This document shows positions 30,994 to 41,646 of a stretch of DNA of 47,255 bases, piece by piece. Source of the DNA: Bacillota bacterium. GTDB lineage: Bacteria; Bacillota; Clostridia; Oscillospirales; Oscillospiraceae. Location of the stretch: assembly GCA_029224785.1 (NCBI GenBank), contig JAQXVF010000008.1:1-47255 (forward strand). Reading direction: 5' to 3'. How positions within the stretch are numbered: position 1 is the first letter of the stretch; the number at the start of each line of letters is the position of its first letter. The notes beneath the pieces are model-generated. The model worked only from the letters and a program-made list of their open reading frames with translations. It was not told the origin of the DNA and searched no databases. The position numbers were made by a program, and so were the translations under genes.

Positions 30994-31869
30994 ATGAAAA
31001 AGAAAATTGCCCTGATTCTGATTCTTCTGGTGGCAGTGGTGGTGATCACCTCCGGCCTGTACACCGTCCGGGAAAATGAATACGCCTGCGTGGTGCGGTT
31101 CTCCAAGATCATCAGCACCACCTCCGAGGCCGGCCTGCACTTCAAGGTGCCCTTTGTGGACTCGGTGAAGTACTTCTCCAAGGCCACCAAGCTCTACGAC
31201 ATTCCCCCTTCCGAGGTGCTGACCTCCGATAAGCAGAACATGACCGTGGACTGCTACATTCTGTGGCAGATCTCCGATCCCCTGCGGTTCTACCAGACCC
31301 TGGGCAACGACACCGTGGCCGAGCAGCGTCTGGATGCCCTGACCTACAACGCTCTGAAAAATGCCATGGGCACCCTGGCCCAGAAGGACATCATCAACAT
31401 GGAAGACGGCGCCAACCGGAACACCATCTACAACGGCATCGCCACCAGCGTGGACGCTCTGGCCCAGACCTACGGCATCAACGTGGTGGATGTGAAGATC
31501 AAGCAGTTCGATCTGCCGGAATCCAACCTGAACGCCGTGTTCTCCCGGATGATCTCCGAGCGGAACCAGATGGCGGAAAAATTCACCGCCGACGGCAACT
31601 ACGAATCCTCCATCATCCGCAACGATGTGGATAAGCAGGTGAACATCATCGTCTCCAACGCCAAGGCGGAAGCTGCCAAGCTGGAGGCGGAAGGCGAGGC
31701 AGAGTATATGCGGATGCTGGCGGAGGCCTACGACAGCCAGGACAAGAAGGACTTCTACGAGTTCACCCTGGCCCTGGATGCCCTGAAGCAGAGCCTCACC
31801 GGCAGCGAAAAGACCATCATTCTGGACGGAGACTCCGCCCTGGCGAAGCTCCTCAGCGGAACCGAGTAA
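30994..31869 (+). CDS. hflC: HflC-like SPFH protein
   Basis: The protein has 291 residues. One N-terminal membrane helix (about 4-22) precedes the SPFH domain (NEYACVVRFSKIISTTSEAG, then NMTVDCYILWQISDPLRFY). The family-typical ISERNQMAEKFTADG and a coiled coil follow (KAEAAKLEAEGEAEYMRMLA). ATG 30994 follows GAGGGAGGT, which overlaps the end of hflK. The gene ends the operon; a terminator is 131 bp downstream. Confidence 0.91.
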   Translation: MKKKIALILILLVAVVVITSGLYTVRENEYACVVRFSKIISTTSEAGLHFKVPFVDSVKYFSKATKLYDIPPSEVLTSDKQNMTVDCYILWQISDPLRFYQTLGNDTVAEQRLDALTYNALKNAMGTLAQKDIINMEDGANRNTIYNGIATSVDALAQTYGINVVDVKIKQFDLPESNLNAVFSRMISERNQMAEKFTADGNYESSIIRNDVDKQVNIIVSNAKAEAAKLEAEGEAEYMRMLAEAYDSQDKKDFYEFTLALDALKQSLTGSEKTIILDGDSALAKLLSGTE

Positions 31870-31970
31870 GAAAGGCCCCGGGGGTTGAAAACGGCTTTGA
31901 TCTTTGGATGGTCGTTCCCCCTGCCTGCCCTGTTCCGGAAATCATACCAGTTTTGAAAAAAAGCCTCCCC

Positions 31971-31989
31971 TGTGTAAAGTGCGGTGTTC
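31971..31989. repeat. Fragment of the MITE-like repeat end
   Basis: AAGCCTCCCCTGTGTAAAG differs at one base from the right-hand end of copy 1 (AAGCCTCCCTTGTGTAAAG read in reverse at 19959-19977). The rest of the element is missing, so this looks like a scar. The region 31870-32000 holds no gene that I can support. Confidence 0.55.
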
Positions 31990-32000
31990 ATAAGACAGTT

Positions 32001-32034
32001 AAAACGGCGTGACGAAAGCGGTCACGCCGTTTTT
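32001..32034 (+). terminator. Terminator after the hflKC operon
   Basis: AAAACGGCGTGAC and GTCACGCCGTTTT pair perfectly around a 7-nt loop, ending in TTTTT. Confidence 0.9.
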
Positions 32035-32121
32035 CATATGCAGGATAGTCGCAAAGCGACGCAAGGAGACATCCTTGCTTGGAATAGAGGAACACGGAAT
32101 GCACATACGGAGAACATACCC

Positions 32122-32168
32122 GTATAGAAGTGCGCCCTTAGTATCTGTTCGGCAAACTGGAAGATGTC
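32122..32168. repeat. Dispersed repeat A, copy 1
   Basis: It begins with GTATAGAAGTGCGCCCTT, identical over 18 nt to the reverse of 47104-47121. The next roughly 28 nt match with about six mismatches and a 2-nt gap. The repeat runs into the stop codon of the GNAT gene. Confidence 0.7.
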
Positions 32169-32721
32169 AATGTGCGCTTTGATTTTTCCGATATTTTCTA
32201 TAGTAGTAATAACAATCACTTTCCATGTTTGGCTGTTTATGATTGATTGGATATCTCTTTTCAAATAGCTGAAAGCCTGCCCGTTCTGCTACTGCGCAAG
32301 ATGCCATATTTGCGCAATCAATCGTCAATATCATATAAGGTAACTCAGATACTGCCATGCACCAATCAAATAGTGCCATCAAAGATTCTGTGGCATATCC
32401 ATTTCCTTGGAATTTTTCATCGATGAAGTAGGCAAACTCGACTTCATTAAGTGTATCTTCCAGCCCCATGCCAACGATTCCTATGAAGAAATCGTTTTCT
32501 TTCAGTGTGATTGCATAGCGCTTATTCTCAAATACATCTGTCGACTCTTTCTGCGTCTGATGCCACTCAATATAGCCTTGCAGCCGCCCTGGAACAGAAC
32601 TGTTTTCAGACCAATCTTTCATAAACCGGACAACATTTTTCTGCCAGACAATTTCTTGCAGTCTTTTTTCATCATTTCTTTCTAAGTCCCGAATTACTAA
32701 ACGATTCGTCTCTATCCGCAT
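32167..32721 (-). CDS. GNAT family N-acetyltransferase (RimJ/RimL-like)
   Basis: The protein has 184 residues. The start MRIETNRLVIRDLERNDEK and the later FQGNGYATESLMALF (acetyl-CoA-binding RxxGxG/A-like loop in motif A, with Gln/Gly-Asn-Gly) mark the Acetyltransf_3 type. IDCANMASCAVAERAGF is motif B. Such enzymes transfer acetyl groups to protein N-termini or small amines; the substrate here is unknown. The gene is visibly richer in A+T than all its neighbours, ends in repeat A, and is flanked by repeat B. It sits between two conserved operons. Acquisition by transfer is likely. Confidence 0.88.
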   Translation of the reverse strand: MRIETNRLVIRDLERNDEKRLQEIVWQKNVVRFMKDWSENSSVPGRLQGYIEWHQTQKESTDVFENKRYAITLKENDFFIGIVGMGLEDTLNEVEFAYFIDEKFQGNGYATESLMALFDWCMAVSELPYMILTIDCANMASCAVAERAGFQLFEKRYPINHKQPNMESDCYYYYRKYRKNQSAH

Positions 32722-32790
32722 TCCTTTTCACCTCATCAAATTTCGATTTATCGATCTGTTTGCTTCCATATTATCACATAACGGGACAGA

Positions 32791-32855
32791 ATACAAGAAC
32801 AGCCACCGCAGTGCAAACTACGGTGGCTGTCAACTGTTTTACGAACCCCGCCGTT
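32791..32855 (+). repeat. Dispersed repeat B, copy 1
   Basis: It begins ATACAAGAACAGCCACC and continues to CCCCGCCGTT. It matches the reverse strand of 46732-46797 over about 65 nt with roughly nine differences. It includes a hairpin (ACAGCCACCG with CGGTGGCTGT) that could end transcription of the GGDEF gene on the minus strand. Both copies keep the same open frame (RTATA.Q.TV.VN.F), which may be chance or a vestige. Confidence 0.7.
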
Positions 32856-32870
32856 ATAATGGGAGGTTTT

Positions 32871-33917
32871 TTATCTCTTGTATTTTGGGAACCGGTCGTA
32901 AAACCGCTGCTTGTCCCGGTACATCATAGCCTCGGCGTTCTTCACTGCCTCCGCCGGATCCGGGCCGTAGCTCCATCCCACCGAGGCCATAGGCGGCTCC
33001 TTCTTCCAGGCCGCGTTGCGGAACCGGCCGGCCCGGCCCTCAAAGGCTTCCCTGCCGATCCCCGGCATCAGCACCACAAATTCGTCACCGCTGATGCGGA
33101 AGCAGTCCGAGCCGCGGAAGTGGAACCGCATCAGGTCCCCGAAATTCCGCAGCAGCGCGTCCCCTGCGTCGTGGCCCTCGTGGTCGTTTTGGTATTTCAG
33201 GCCGTTGATATCGCAGTAGATTACCCCTGTGTTCCCCTGGCCGGCAGAAAGCTCCTTCATTCTCTCTTCAAAGAACAGCCGGTTGCCCACACCCGTCAGC
33301 ACATCCTCCCGGGCCAGACTGCTCATAATCTGGACGTCCTTCTGCTGGGACAGGATCATCTCCGACTGGCGGATCACCGTGTTCATGTAGTCCTCATTCC
33401 GCCGGATGATCCGCTCAAACAGCCGGGAGGAGACATAGGTCCCCAAAAAACACAGCAAAAGCAGAGCGATCTGGATTTCCACATCTCTGCTGTTCTGCAC
33501 GGTGATCTCCCCGGCCATCACCCGGTGGCTGATGCTCAGGGCATTCACCGCCAGGGTCGCAGCACCCAGCCCCACCACCACTTTCGGCTCATGGAGCATG
33601 ATGAAGAAGGACAGCAGGGGCAGAATGTAGGTGTACACCATGCTGGTCCTTCCGGTGAAAAGAACAAAGGTGTACATGACAAAATATCCGATGGCGGCAA
33701 AGATGGGAAACCGGCTCCGCTTCCAGTCTATCTTGTACAGCAGCGCGCAGAGCCCCAGAGGGATCAGGGTGACGGTCAGAAACACAACATAGTAGCACAG
33801 GGTCCGCTCCCCCTTCAGCGTCTCTCCGAAGTAGGATACCGCCAGCACGGCGGCGATGACGGTCCACGCCGTCAGCATATTTCGGTTCAGTTCTTTTCGG
33901 AAATCCTGCAAAGGCAC
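32871..33917 (-). CDS. Membrane diguanylate cyclase (GGDEF domain)
   Basis: The protein has 348 residues. About six hydrophobic helices (residues 14-165) precede a short coiled coil and a C-terminal GGDEF domain. The active site reads SGDEF in DCFRISGDEFVVLMP, a functional-looking variant with Ser at the first Gly, and RGSD just upstream resembles an inhibitory I-site. It would make cyclic di-GMP in response to an unknown membrane signal. GTG 33917 lies only 2 bp after AAAGGAGA; TTG 33911 has better spacing, so the start is uncertain. It follows rnhA by 41 bp, at the end of the replication operon. Confidence 0.9.
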   Translation of the reverse strand: MPLQDFRKELNRNMLTAWTVIAAVLAVSYFGETLKGERTLCYYVVFLTVTLIPLGLCALLYKIDWKRSRFPIFAAIGYFVMYTFVLFTGRTSMVYTYILPLLSFFIMLHEPKVVVGLGAATLAVNALSISHRVMAGEITVQNSRDVEIQIALLLLCFLGTYVSSRLFERIIRRNEDYMNTVIRQSEMILSQQKDVQIMSSLAREDVLTGVGNRLFFEERMKELSAGQGNTGVIYCDINGLKYQNDHEGHDAGDALLRNFGDLMRFHFRGSDCFRISGDEFVVLMPGIGREAFEGRAGRFRNAAWKKEPPMASVGWSYGPDPAEAVKNAEAMMYRDKQRFYDRFPKYKR

Positions 33918-33958
33918 GTCTCCTTTCTCTTATCGGATGGATTTCGGGCAGAGCGGGA

Positions 33959-34405
33959 CTACGGCTGCTGCCGCAGCCGCTTCCACTGCTCCACCGCCAT
34001 CTCGTCGCAGCGATTGTTTTTCGGGTTGTCCCCGTGGCCCTTGACCCAGTGGCAGCGGACCGTGTGCAGGCAGGTCAGTTCCAGCAGCTCCTCCCACAGA
34101 TCCGGATTCAGGGCAGGCTTTTTGTCGGATTTGATCCACCCCCGCTTCTTCCAGCCCTGGGCCCAGCCCTTCTGCAGGGCGTCGATGACGTATTTGCTGT
34201 CGGAATACAGCTCCACAATGCATGGCTCCTTCAGCCGTTTCAGTCCCTGGATCACCGCCGTCAGCTCCATCCGGTTGTTGGTGGTGTTCTCCTGGCCGCC
34301 GGACAGCTCCATTTCTCTGCCCTGATACTCCAGGATGGCGCCCCAGCCTCCGGGGCCGGGATTGCCGGAGCAGGCACCGTCGGTGTACAGTGTTACGGTT
34401 TTCAC
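33959..34405 (-). CDS. rnhA: Ribonuclease HI
   Basis: This 148-residue enzyme degrades RNA in RNA:DNA hybrids. The catalytic carboxylates are all present: Asp9 ([14 protein letters not shown]), Glu47 (NNRMELTAV), Asp69 (LYSDSKYVI) and Asp134 (NNRCDEMA), with His124 in VKGHGDN. The start is GTG 34405, overlapping the gyrA stop as GTGA, so its translation depends on gyrA. Placement of RNase HI directly behind gyrase A is unusual and fits their shared role in limiting R-loops. Confidence 0.96.
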   Translation of the reverse strand: MKTVTLYTDGACSGNPGPGGWGAILEYQGREMELSGGQENTTNNRMELTAVIQGLKRLKEPCIVELYSDSKYVIDALQKGWAQGWKKRGWIKSDKKPALNPDLWEELLELTCLHTVRCHWVKGHGDNPKNNRCDEMAVEQWKRLRQQP

Positions 34406-36906
34406 GGGTTTTCCGTCTCCTCTTCCTGCTCCACGCGCTCCAGGGACACCACTTTGCTGCCCTCTTCGATGCGCATGACGATGACGCCCTGGACATCCCG
34501 CTTGTACACGTTGATGGAGGAGGCGGGGGTGCGGATGATGACGCCGCCGTTTTCGATGAGCATCACGTCATCGTTTTCACCCACCACACGGCAACCGGCC
34601 ACCTTGCCGGTCTTGGCGGTGATGTTGTAGTTCTTCAGGCCCTTGCCGCCCCGGTTCTGGGGGACCTTCTCCCCGTTGGGGCCGGTGCGCAGGTACTCGG
34701 AAAGCTCGGTGCGCTTGCCGTAGCCGTTTTCGGTGACGGTCAGCAGGGTCTTGCCCTCTTCCACTTTCTCGGCGCCCACCACATAGTCGTCTCCGGTGAG
34801 GGAGATGCCCCGGACACCGGCGGCATCCCGGCCCATGGGCCGGACGTCGTTCTCGTTGAAGCAGATGGCCATGCCGTTGGCGGTGGCCAGGATGATCTCA
34901 TCCTTTCCGCCGGTGCGCATCACGTTGATCAGGTGGTCTCCCTCATCCAGGGTGATGGCCCGGATGCCGGTCTTTCTCCGGGTGGACAGGGCGACGAAGG
35001 GAATCCGCTTGACGGTGCCGTTCCGGGTGACCATCACCAGGAACTCGTTTTCGTCAAACTCCCGGGTCACCACCATGGCCGTGACCTCCTCCCCGGGATC
35101 CAGGGGCAGGATGTTGACGATGGCCGTACCCCGGGCGGTTCTGCCGGCCTCGGGGATCTGATAGCCCTTCCGGTGGTGTACCTTGCCGTTGTCGGTGAAG
35201 AACAGGATGTGGTCATGGGTGGAAGCGATGTTCAGGCTCTTGACGTAGTCCTCTTCCTTCAGATTCTGGGCATTGACGCCCCGGCCGCCCCGGCTCTGGG
35301 TCCGGTAGGTGTCCACGGGCATCCGCTTGATGTAGCCGTGGCTGGACAGGGTGAAGGCGCAGTCCTCCTCCTCGATCAGATCCTCGATGTCGATCTCGTC
35401 CTCCACGTCCTGGATCTCGGTCATACGGTCATTGCCGTACTTGTCCCGGATGGCGGTGAGCTCCTCCTTCAGAATGCTCTTGACCAGCTCCGGCTCGGAC
35501 AGAATCCGGCGGAAATAGGCAATCTTCTCTTCCAGTTCCTGATATTCCGCCTCCAGCTTCTCCCGCTCCAGCCCCTGCAGCCGCTTGAGCTGCATATCCA
35601 GGATGGCCTGGGCCTGAACGTCGGAAAGGCTGAACCGCTCCATCAGGTTCTCCTTTGCCTTATCATAGGAGGACCGGATGATATGGATGACTTCATCGAT
35701 ATTTTCCTGGGCGATCAGCAGACCCTGCAGCAGGTGCTCCCGTTCCAGAGCCTTGCGCAGGTCGAATTTGGTCCTGCGGACGATGATTTCCTCCTGGAAG
35801 GTCAGGTATTCGTCCAGAATTTCCCGCAGGGACAGGACCTTGGGCTGGTGCTGATCTTTCACCAGAGCGATCATGTTGATGGCGAAGGTGGTCTGAAGCT
35901 GGGTCTGGGCGAACAGGTGGTTCAGCACGATCTGGGGGTTCGCCTCCCGCTTCAGCTCGATGACCACCCGCATACCATTGCGGTCGGACTCGTCCCGGAT
36001 GTCGGAGATCCCCTCCAGCCGCTTGTCGTTGACCTGATCGGCCATGTTTTTGATCATCATCCGCTTGTTCACCTGGTAGGGAATCTCGGTGACGATGATC
36101 CGGGTCCGGTTCTGGCCGAATTCTTCAAAATGGGTCCTGGCCCGGAGGGTCAGCCGTCCCTTACCGGTGGCGTAGGCCGCCCGGATGCCGGCACGGCCCA
36201 GGATAATGCCCCGGGTGGGAAAATCCGGCCCGGTGATATACTGCATCAGATCCGCCAGCGTCGCCTCCGGGTCGTCCAGCACGCAGATGCAGGCGTTGAT
36301 GACCTCCGTCAGATTATGGGGCGGGATGTTGGTGGCCATGCCCACGGCAATGCCGGAGGAACCGTTGACCAGCAGATTGGGAAACCGGCTGGGCAGCACC
36401 CGGGGCTCTTTCCGGGTCTCGTCGAAGTTGGGATCCCAGTCCACCGTGTCCTTTTCGATGTCCCGGAGCATTTCGTTGGCGATTTTGCTCATCCGGGCTT
36501 CCGTGTAACGGTAGGCCGCAGGGGGATCGCCGTCCACGGAACCGAAGTTTCCGTGACCGTCCACCAGGGTATGCCGCATGGAGAAGGGCTGTGCCAGCCG
36601 CACCAGGGCATCGTAGACGGAGGCATCTCCGTGGGGATGGTACCGGCCCAGCACATCGCCCACGGCGGTGGCGCATTTGCGCACGGGGCGGTCGTAGGTC
36701 AGATTATCCTCGTACATGGCGTAGAGGATCCGCCGGTGGACGGGCTTCAGTCCGTCTCTCACATCGGGCAGCGCACGTCCGACAATGACGGACATGGCAT
36801 ACTCGATGTAGCTTTGCTTCATTTCATGAACCAGCTCGGAAGATACAATGGTCTGGTCCGGGTACATGATATCTTCCGGCTTATAGTCTTTTCTATGGGT
36901 TGCCAA
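34402..36906 (-). CDS. gyrA: DNA gyrase subunit A
   Basis: The protein has 834 residues. The breakage-reunion domain contains the winged-helix segment [17 protein letters not shown] and the catalytic Tyr134 in [10 protein letters not shown] coiled coil follows, then the six-bladed C-terminal domain with a GyrA box QSRGGRGV at about residues 534-541, so it is gyrase and not ParC. At the position of E. coli Ser83 the residue is Ala95, while Asp87 is kept as Asp99. The start is TTG 36906, supported by AAGGAGGG at the right distance. The tail is acidic (EQEEETENP). It is 38 bp downstream of gyrB. Confidence 0.98.
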   Translation of the reverse strand: MATHRKDYKPEDIMYPDQTIVSSELVHEMKQSYIEYAMSVIVGRALPDVRDGLKPVHRRILYAMYEDNLTYDRPVRKCATAVGDVLGRYHPHGDASVYDALVRLAQPFSMRHTLVDGHGNFGSVDGDPPAAYRYTEARMSKIANEMLRDIEKDTVDWDPNFDETRKEPRVLPSRFPNLLVNGSSGIAVGMATNIPPHNLTEVINACICVLDDPEATLADLMQYITGPDFPTRGIILGRAGIRAAYATGKGRLTLRARTHFEEFGQNRTRIIVTEIPYQVNKRMMIKNMADQVNDKRLEGISDIRDESDRNGMRVVIELKREANPQIVLNHLFAQTQLQTTFAINMIALVKDQHQPKVLSLREILDEYLTFQEEIIVRRTKFDLRKALEREHLLQGLLIAQENIDEVIHIIRSSYDKAKENLMERFSLSDVQAQAILDMQLKRLQGLEREKLEAEYQELEEKIAYFRRILSEPELVKSILKEELTAIRDKYGNDRMTEIQDVEDEIDIEDLIEEEDCAFTLSSHGYIKRMPVDTYRTQSRGGRGVNAQNLKEEDYVKSLNIASTHDHILFFTDNGKVHHRKGYQIPEAGRTARGTAIVNILPLDPGEEVTAMVVTREFDENEFLVMVTRNGTVKRIPFVALSTRRKTGIRAITLDEGDHLINVMRTGGKDEIILATANGMAICFNENDVRPMGRDAAGVRGISLTGDDYVVGAEKVEEGKTLLTVTENGYGKRTELSEYLRTGPNGEKVPQNRGGKGLKNYNITAKTGKVAGCRVVGENDDVMLIENGGVIIRTPASSINVYKRDVQGVIVMRIEEGSKVVSLERVEQEEETENP

Positions 36907-36944
36907 GTCTTTCCCTCCTTAGGAAGTCTGTCATTCGGATTGCG

Positions 36945-38927
<1,983 letters not shown>

Positions 38928-40037
38928 TCATTCGACTGGGCGAACGGCACCGTTTTCTATCTCTATGGTCTTTCCCAGTTTGGTAAATCTTCCCGGCTCG
39001 CAGCAGGTGATGAACACCTGACCGGTCTCGATCTGATTCAGCACAAAATCCTGCCGTCCCGCATCCAGCTCCGACAGCACATCATCCAGCAGCAGCACCG
39101 GCTCTTCCCCGAACTGCCTGGCCATCAGCTCCCGCTGGGCCAGCTTCAGGCTGATGGTGGCGGTTCTTGTCTGCCCCTGGGAGCCGTAGGCCTTCAGATC
39201 CACCCCGGAAAGCCGGATGGTGAAATCATCCCGGTGAGGTCCGGTGAGGCACTGACCCGATTCCATCTCCCCCCGGCTGTGAAGGGAAAGGTGGGTTTCC
39301 AGCTCCTCCGTCAGCTTCTGTACCGGGGCAAAGGGATCTTCCACCGTGGATACCGTCCGGTACTCCAGCGAAAATGCCTCCCTACCCCCGGAAAACCGGT
39401 GGTGGTATTTCCCTGCCGCCTCTTCCAGAGACCGGAAAAACCGCGCCCGGTAGGAAATCAGCAATGCCCCCACCTGGCACAGCCGCCGGTTGTACTCCGG
39501 CAGGATCTCCGCCACGGCGGGATTGTCCCGGCAGTCCTTCAGGATCCGCTGCTTGGTTTCCAGGATCCGCCCGTATTCCGCCAGGGCGCCGTCATAGTTG
39601 GGCCGGAGCTGGCACAGGGCATTGTCCGCAAACCGCCGCCGGGGGGCGGAGCCTCCCTTGAGCATCTGCAGATCCTCCGGGCAGAACAGCACCGTAGGCA
39701 GCACACCGGCAACCTCCCCGGCGGTCTTCTTTTTCACCCCGTTGCGGTAGATCTGCCGGGGCCGGGATCCGGAAAACAGCACCCAGCGCAGGGTCTGTTC
39801 CCTGCCTTCGGCAGCGACCCATCCTTCCAGATCCGCAAACTCCGCGGAAAACCCAACCATTTCCCCGGTTTTCTGGGCACGGAAGCTCTTTCCGCTTCCC
39901 AGATAGCCGATGGCTTCCAGCAGATTGGTCTTTCCCTGGGCATTTCTGCCCACGATCAGATTCACGCCCGGCGCAAACTCCGCTTCCATCCGGTCATAAT
40001 TCCGGAAGCCCTCCAGCCGGATCTTACGGAGCTGCAT
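38928..40037 (-). CDS. recF: DNA replication and repair protein RecF
   Basis: This 369-residue SMC-like ABC ATPase loads RecA at gaps together with RecO and RecR. Walker A is GRNAQGKTN at residues 30-38. The ABC signature region is around YGSQGQTRTATISLKLAQ, and Walker B is PVLLLDDVLSELD. The gene overlaps the end of yaaA by 14 bp and has no clear ribosome site of its own, so it depends on translational coupling. Confidence 0.97.
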   Translation of the reverse strand: MQLRKIRLEGFRNYDRMEAEFAPGVNLIVGRNAQGKTNLLEAIGYLGSGKSFRAQKTGEMVGFSAEFADLEGWVAAEGREQTLRWVLFSGSRPRQIYRNGVKKKTAGEVAGVLPTVLFCPEDLQMLKGGSAPRRRFADNALCQLRPNYDGALAEYGRILETKQRILKDCRDNPAVAEILPEYNRRLCQVGALLISYRARFFRSLEEAAGKYHHRFSGGREAFSLEYRTVSTVEDPFAPVQKLTEELETHLSLHSRGEMESGQCLTGPHRDDFTIRLSGVDLKAYGSQGQTRTATISLKLAQRELMARQFGEEPVLLLDDVLSELDAGRQDFVLNQIETGQVFITCCEPGRFTKLGKTIEIENGAVRPVE

Positions 40038-40281
40038 GGATGGTAATGAGGTACTGTCCGCCCAGGCAGGAGAAGGTGTCGCCGGGGTGCAGCTTCTTTC
40101 CCCGCATGGTGCACACTTCCCCGTTGACCGTGACCTGGCCTTCCTGGATCAGCGTCTTGGCGATGCCGCCGCTGGGCACCGCGTTGGCCAGCTTCATCGC
40201 CGCTTCCAGCTTGATAAATTCGGTTCCGATGACTACGGGGATTCTTCCGTCCCCGTCTTTTTTCCGCACGACTACCTTCAT
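40024..40281 (-). CDS. yaaA: S4 domain RNA-binding protein YaaA (RlbA)
   Basis: This 85-residue protein consists of one S4 fold. The RNA-binding core reads FIKLEAAMKLANAVPSGGIA and QEGQVTVNGEVCTMRGKKL. It is conserved between dnaN and recF in Firmicutes. The ATG follows GAGGAGG. The position and length agree with family members, whose role is not fixed but is probably ribosomal. Confidence 0.93.
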   Translation of the reverse strand: MKVVVRKKDGDGRIPVVIGTEFIKLEAAMKLANAVPSGGIAKTLIQEGQVTVNGEVCTMRGKKLHPGDTFSCLGGQYLITIHAAP

Positions 40282-40292
40282 GGTCTTCCTCC

Positions 40293-41402
40293 TCAGCCGT
40301 TTTTGATCCGCACCGGCAGGATCATGTAGGAGAAGTCGTATTTGTCATCCACCGGAGTCATGACGATGGGAGAAAGGCCGTTGGTCAGCTCCAGCACCAC
40401 CTCTTCCCCGGGAATGGCCTTCAGAGCATCGGAGAAATAGTGGACATTGAAGCCGATCTCCAGCTCCTTGCCGTTGCCGGCCAGGCTGCACCGGTCCTCG
40501 GCCACGCCGATGGTGGTGTTGGTCCGCATCAGCACCTGCTGGTCGGAAAAGACGCAGCGCACCGGGCTCTTATATTTTTCGGACACGATCAGTCCCACAC
40601 GCTCAATGGAGGACGCCAGATCGGACACACTTGCCACCAGACGGATGGGACAGTTGGTGGGAACCACCCGTCTCCAGTCCAGAAATTCCCCTTCCAGCAG
40701 CCGGCAGATCAGAGTCGCCGGGCCGAACTGGAACAGGATGTGCTTGCTGCCCAGGGTAAAGGCCGCGTTTTCGTCGCTGTCCTGCAGGATCTTTTCCACT
40801 TCCTTCAATCCGGCAGCCGGTACCACGAAGCTGACGTTCCGCTGCAGCGGCTCCTCCGGATGGTAGGTCCGCCGGGCCAGACGGAAGCCGTCCACGGCGA
40901 TGGCGGAGATCCGGTCATTTTCCACCTCAAATTTCACGCCGGTATGGATGGGTCTTCCCTGATTTTCCGACACGGCGAAGATGGTGCCGGAGATCATTTC
41001 CTTCAGCGCCTTCTGGGGGATGCGGATGCTTTTTCCCTCGGTAACGTCCGGCAGGACGGGGTAATCGTCGGCGCTTTCGGCGGAGATGCTGAAGGAGGCA
41101 TACCCTGCCCGGATGGACACCTTGTAATTGTCGTCTACCACCACCGTCACCGGACCTTCCGGCAGACGGCGGATGATGTCTCCGAAGAGACGGGCAGGCA
41201 GGATGCACTCGCCGGTCTCGGATACCTCCGCATCGATGAGGTAGGTAATGGCGGTCTCCATATTATAGCCGGTGAGGCTCAGTCCGGAACCGGCCCGGCA
41301 CAGAATGCCTTCCAGAACGGAAAGGCTGCTCTTTGCGGCCACGGTGCGGCCGGCGATGTTCAGGCCCATAACCAGTGTGTTTTTTTCACAGGTGAATCGC
41401 AT
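40293..41402 (-). CDS. dnaN: DNA polymerase III beta subunit (sliding clamp)
   Basis: The protein has 369 residues with three clamp domains. The start MRFTCEKNTLVMGLNIAGR and the end IVMTPVDDKYDFSYMILPVR are typical; the latter includes the peptide-binding hydrophobic cleft and ends in the MPVR/LPVR block. A dimeric ring tethers polymerase III to DNA. The ATG follows AAAGGAG. A possible own promoter lies in oriC (TTACTG-17-TATATA, 41439-41467, minus strand). Confidence 0.98.
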   Translation of the reverse strand: MRFTCEKNTLVMGLNIAGRTVAAKSSLSVLEGILCRAGSGLSLTGYNMETAITYLIDAEVSETGECILPARLFGDIIRRLPEGPVTVVVDDNYKVSIRAGYASFSISAESADDYPVLPDVTEGKSIRIPQKALKEMISGTIFAVSENQGRPIHTGVKFEVENDRISAIAVDGFRLARRTYHPEEPLQRNVSFVVPAAGLKEVEKILQDSDENAAFTLGSKHILFQFGPATLICRLLEGEFLDWRRVVPTNCPIRLVASVSDLASSIERVGLIVSEKYKSPVRCVFSDQQVLMRTNTTIGVAEDRCSLAGNGKELEIGFNVHYFSDALKAIPGEEVVLELTNGLSPIVMTPVDDKYDFSYMILPVRIKNG

Positions 41403-41646
41403 AGGAACGCTCCTTTTCCTCTAAATAAATAGATAAAATATATAATAAATAAATTTTTTGGCAGTAATAACAGTAATAGGGAAAACCAATGTGGAAAACC
41501 GGGAAATCTCCTTGTGTGGCAAGGATTTTTTCTCCACAGGGAACCTGTGAAAAAGAAGAAGTTTTCCACAGGGAGAACGCGGAAAAACGGAAAGCCGGGT
41601 TATCCACAGGGAAATTTCTCCACAGAATAAGAACCTGTGGAAAAAA
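41403..41646. other. oriC: Origin of replication oriC
   Basis: The dnaA-dnaN gap holds an AT-only-like unwinding stretch (41421-41459) beside dnaN. Toward dnaA lies a group of DnaA boxes: TTTTCCACA (minus, 41490-41498), TTCTCCACA (41530-41538), TTTTCCACA (41562-41570), the perfect TTATCCACA (41600-41608), TTCTCCACA (41616-41624) and TTTTCCACA (minus, 41636-41644). The order dnaA, boxes, AT-rich region, dnaN is the same as in the Bacillus subtilis incC/oriC right half. The upstream side of dnaA (42961-43225) shows no box, so this seems to be a single-part origin. Confidence 0.93.

Noticed and set aside
32760-34325. A 521-codon open frame on the plus strand beginning in repeat B
   Set aside because: Most of it is antisense to the GGDEF protein and RNase HI; only its first codons, in the repeat, resemble the second repeat copy.
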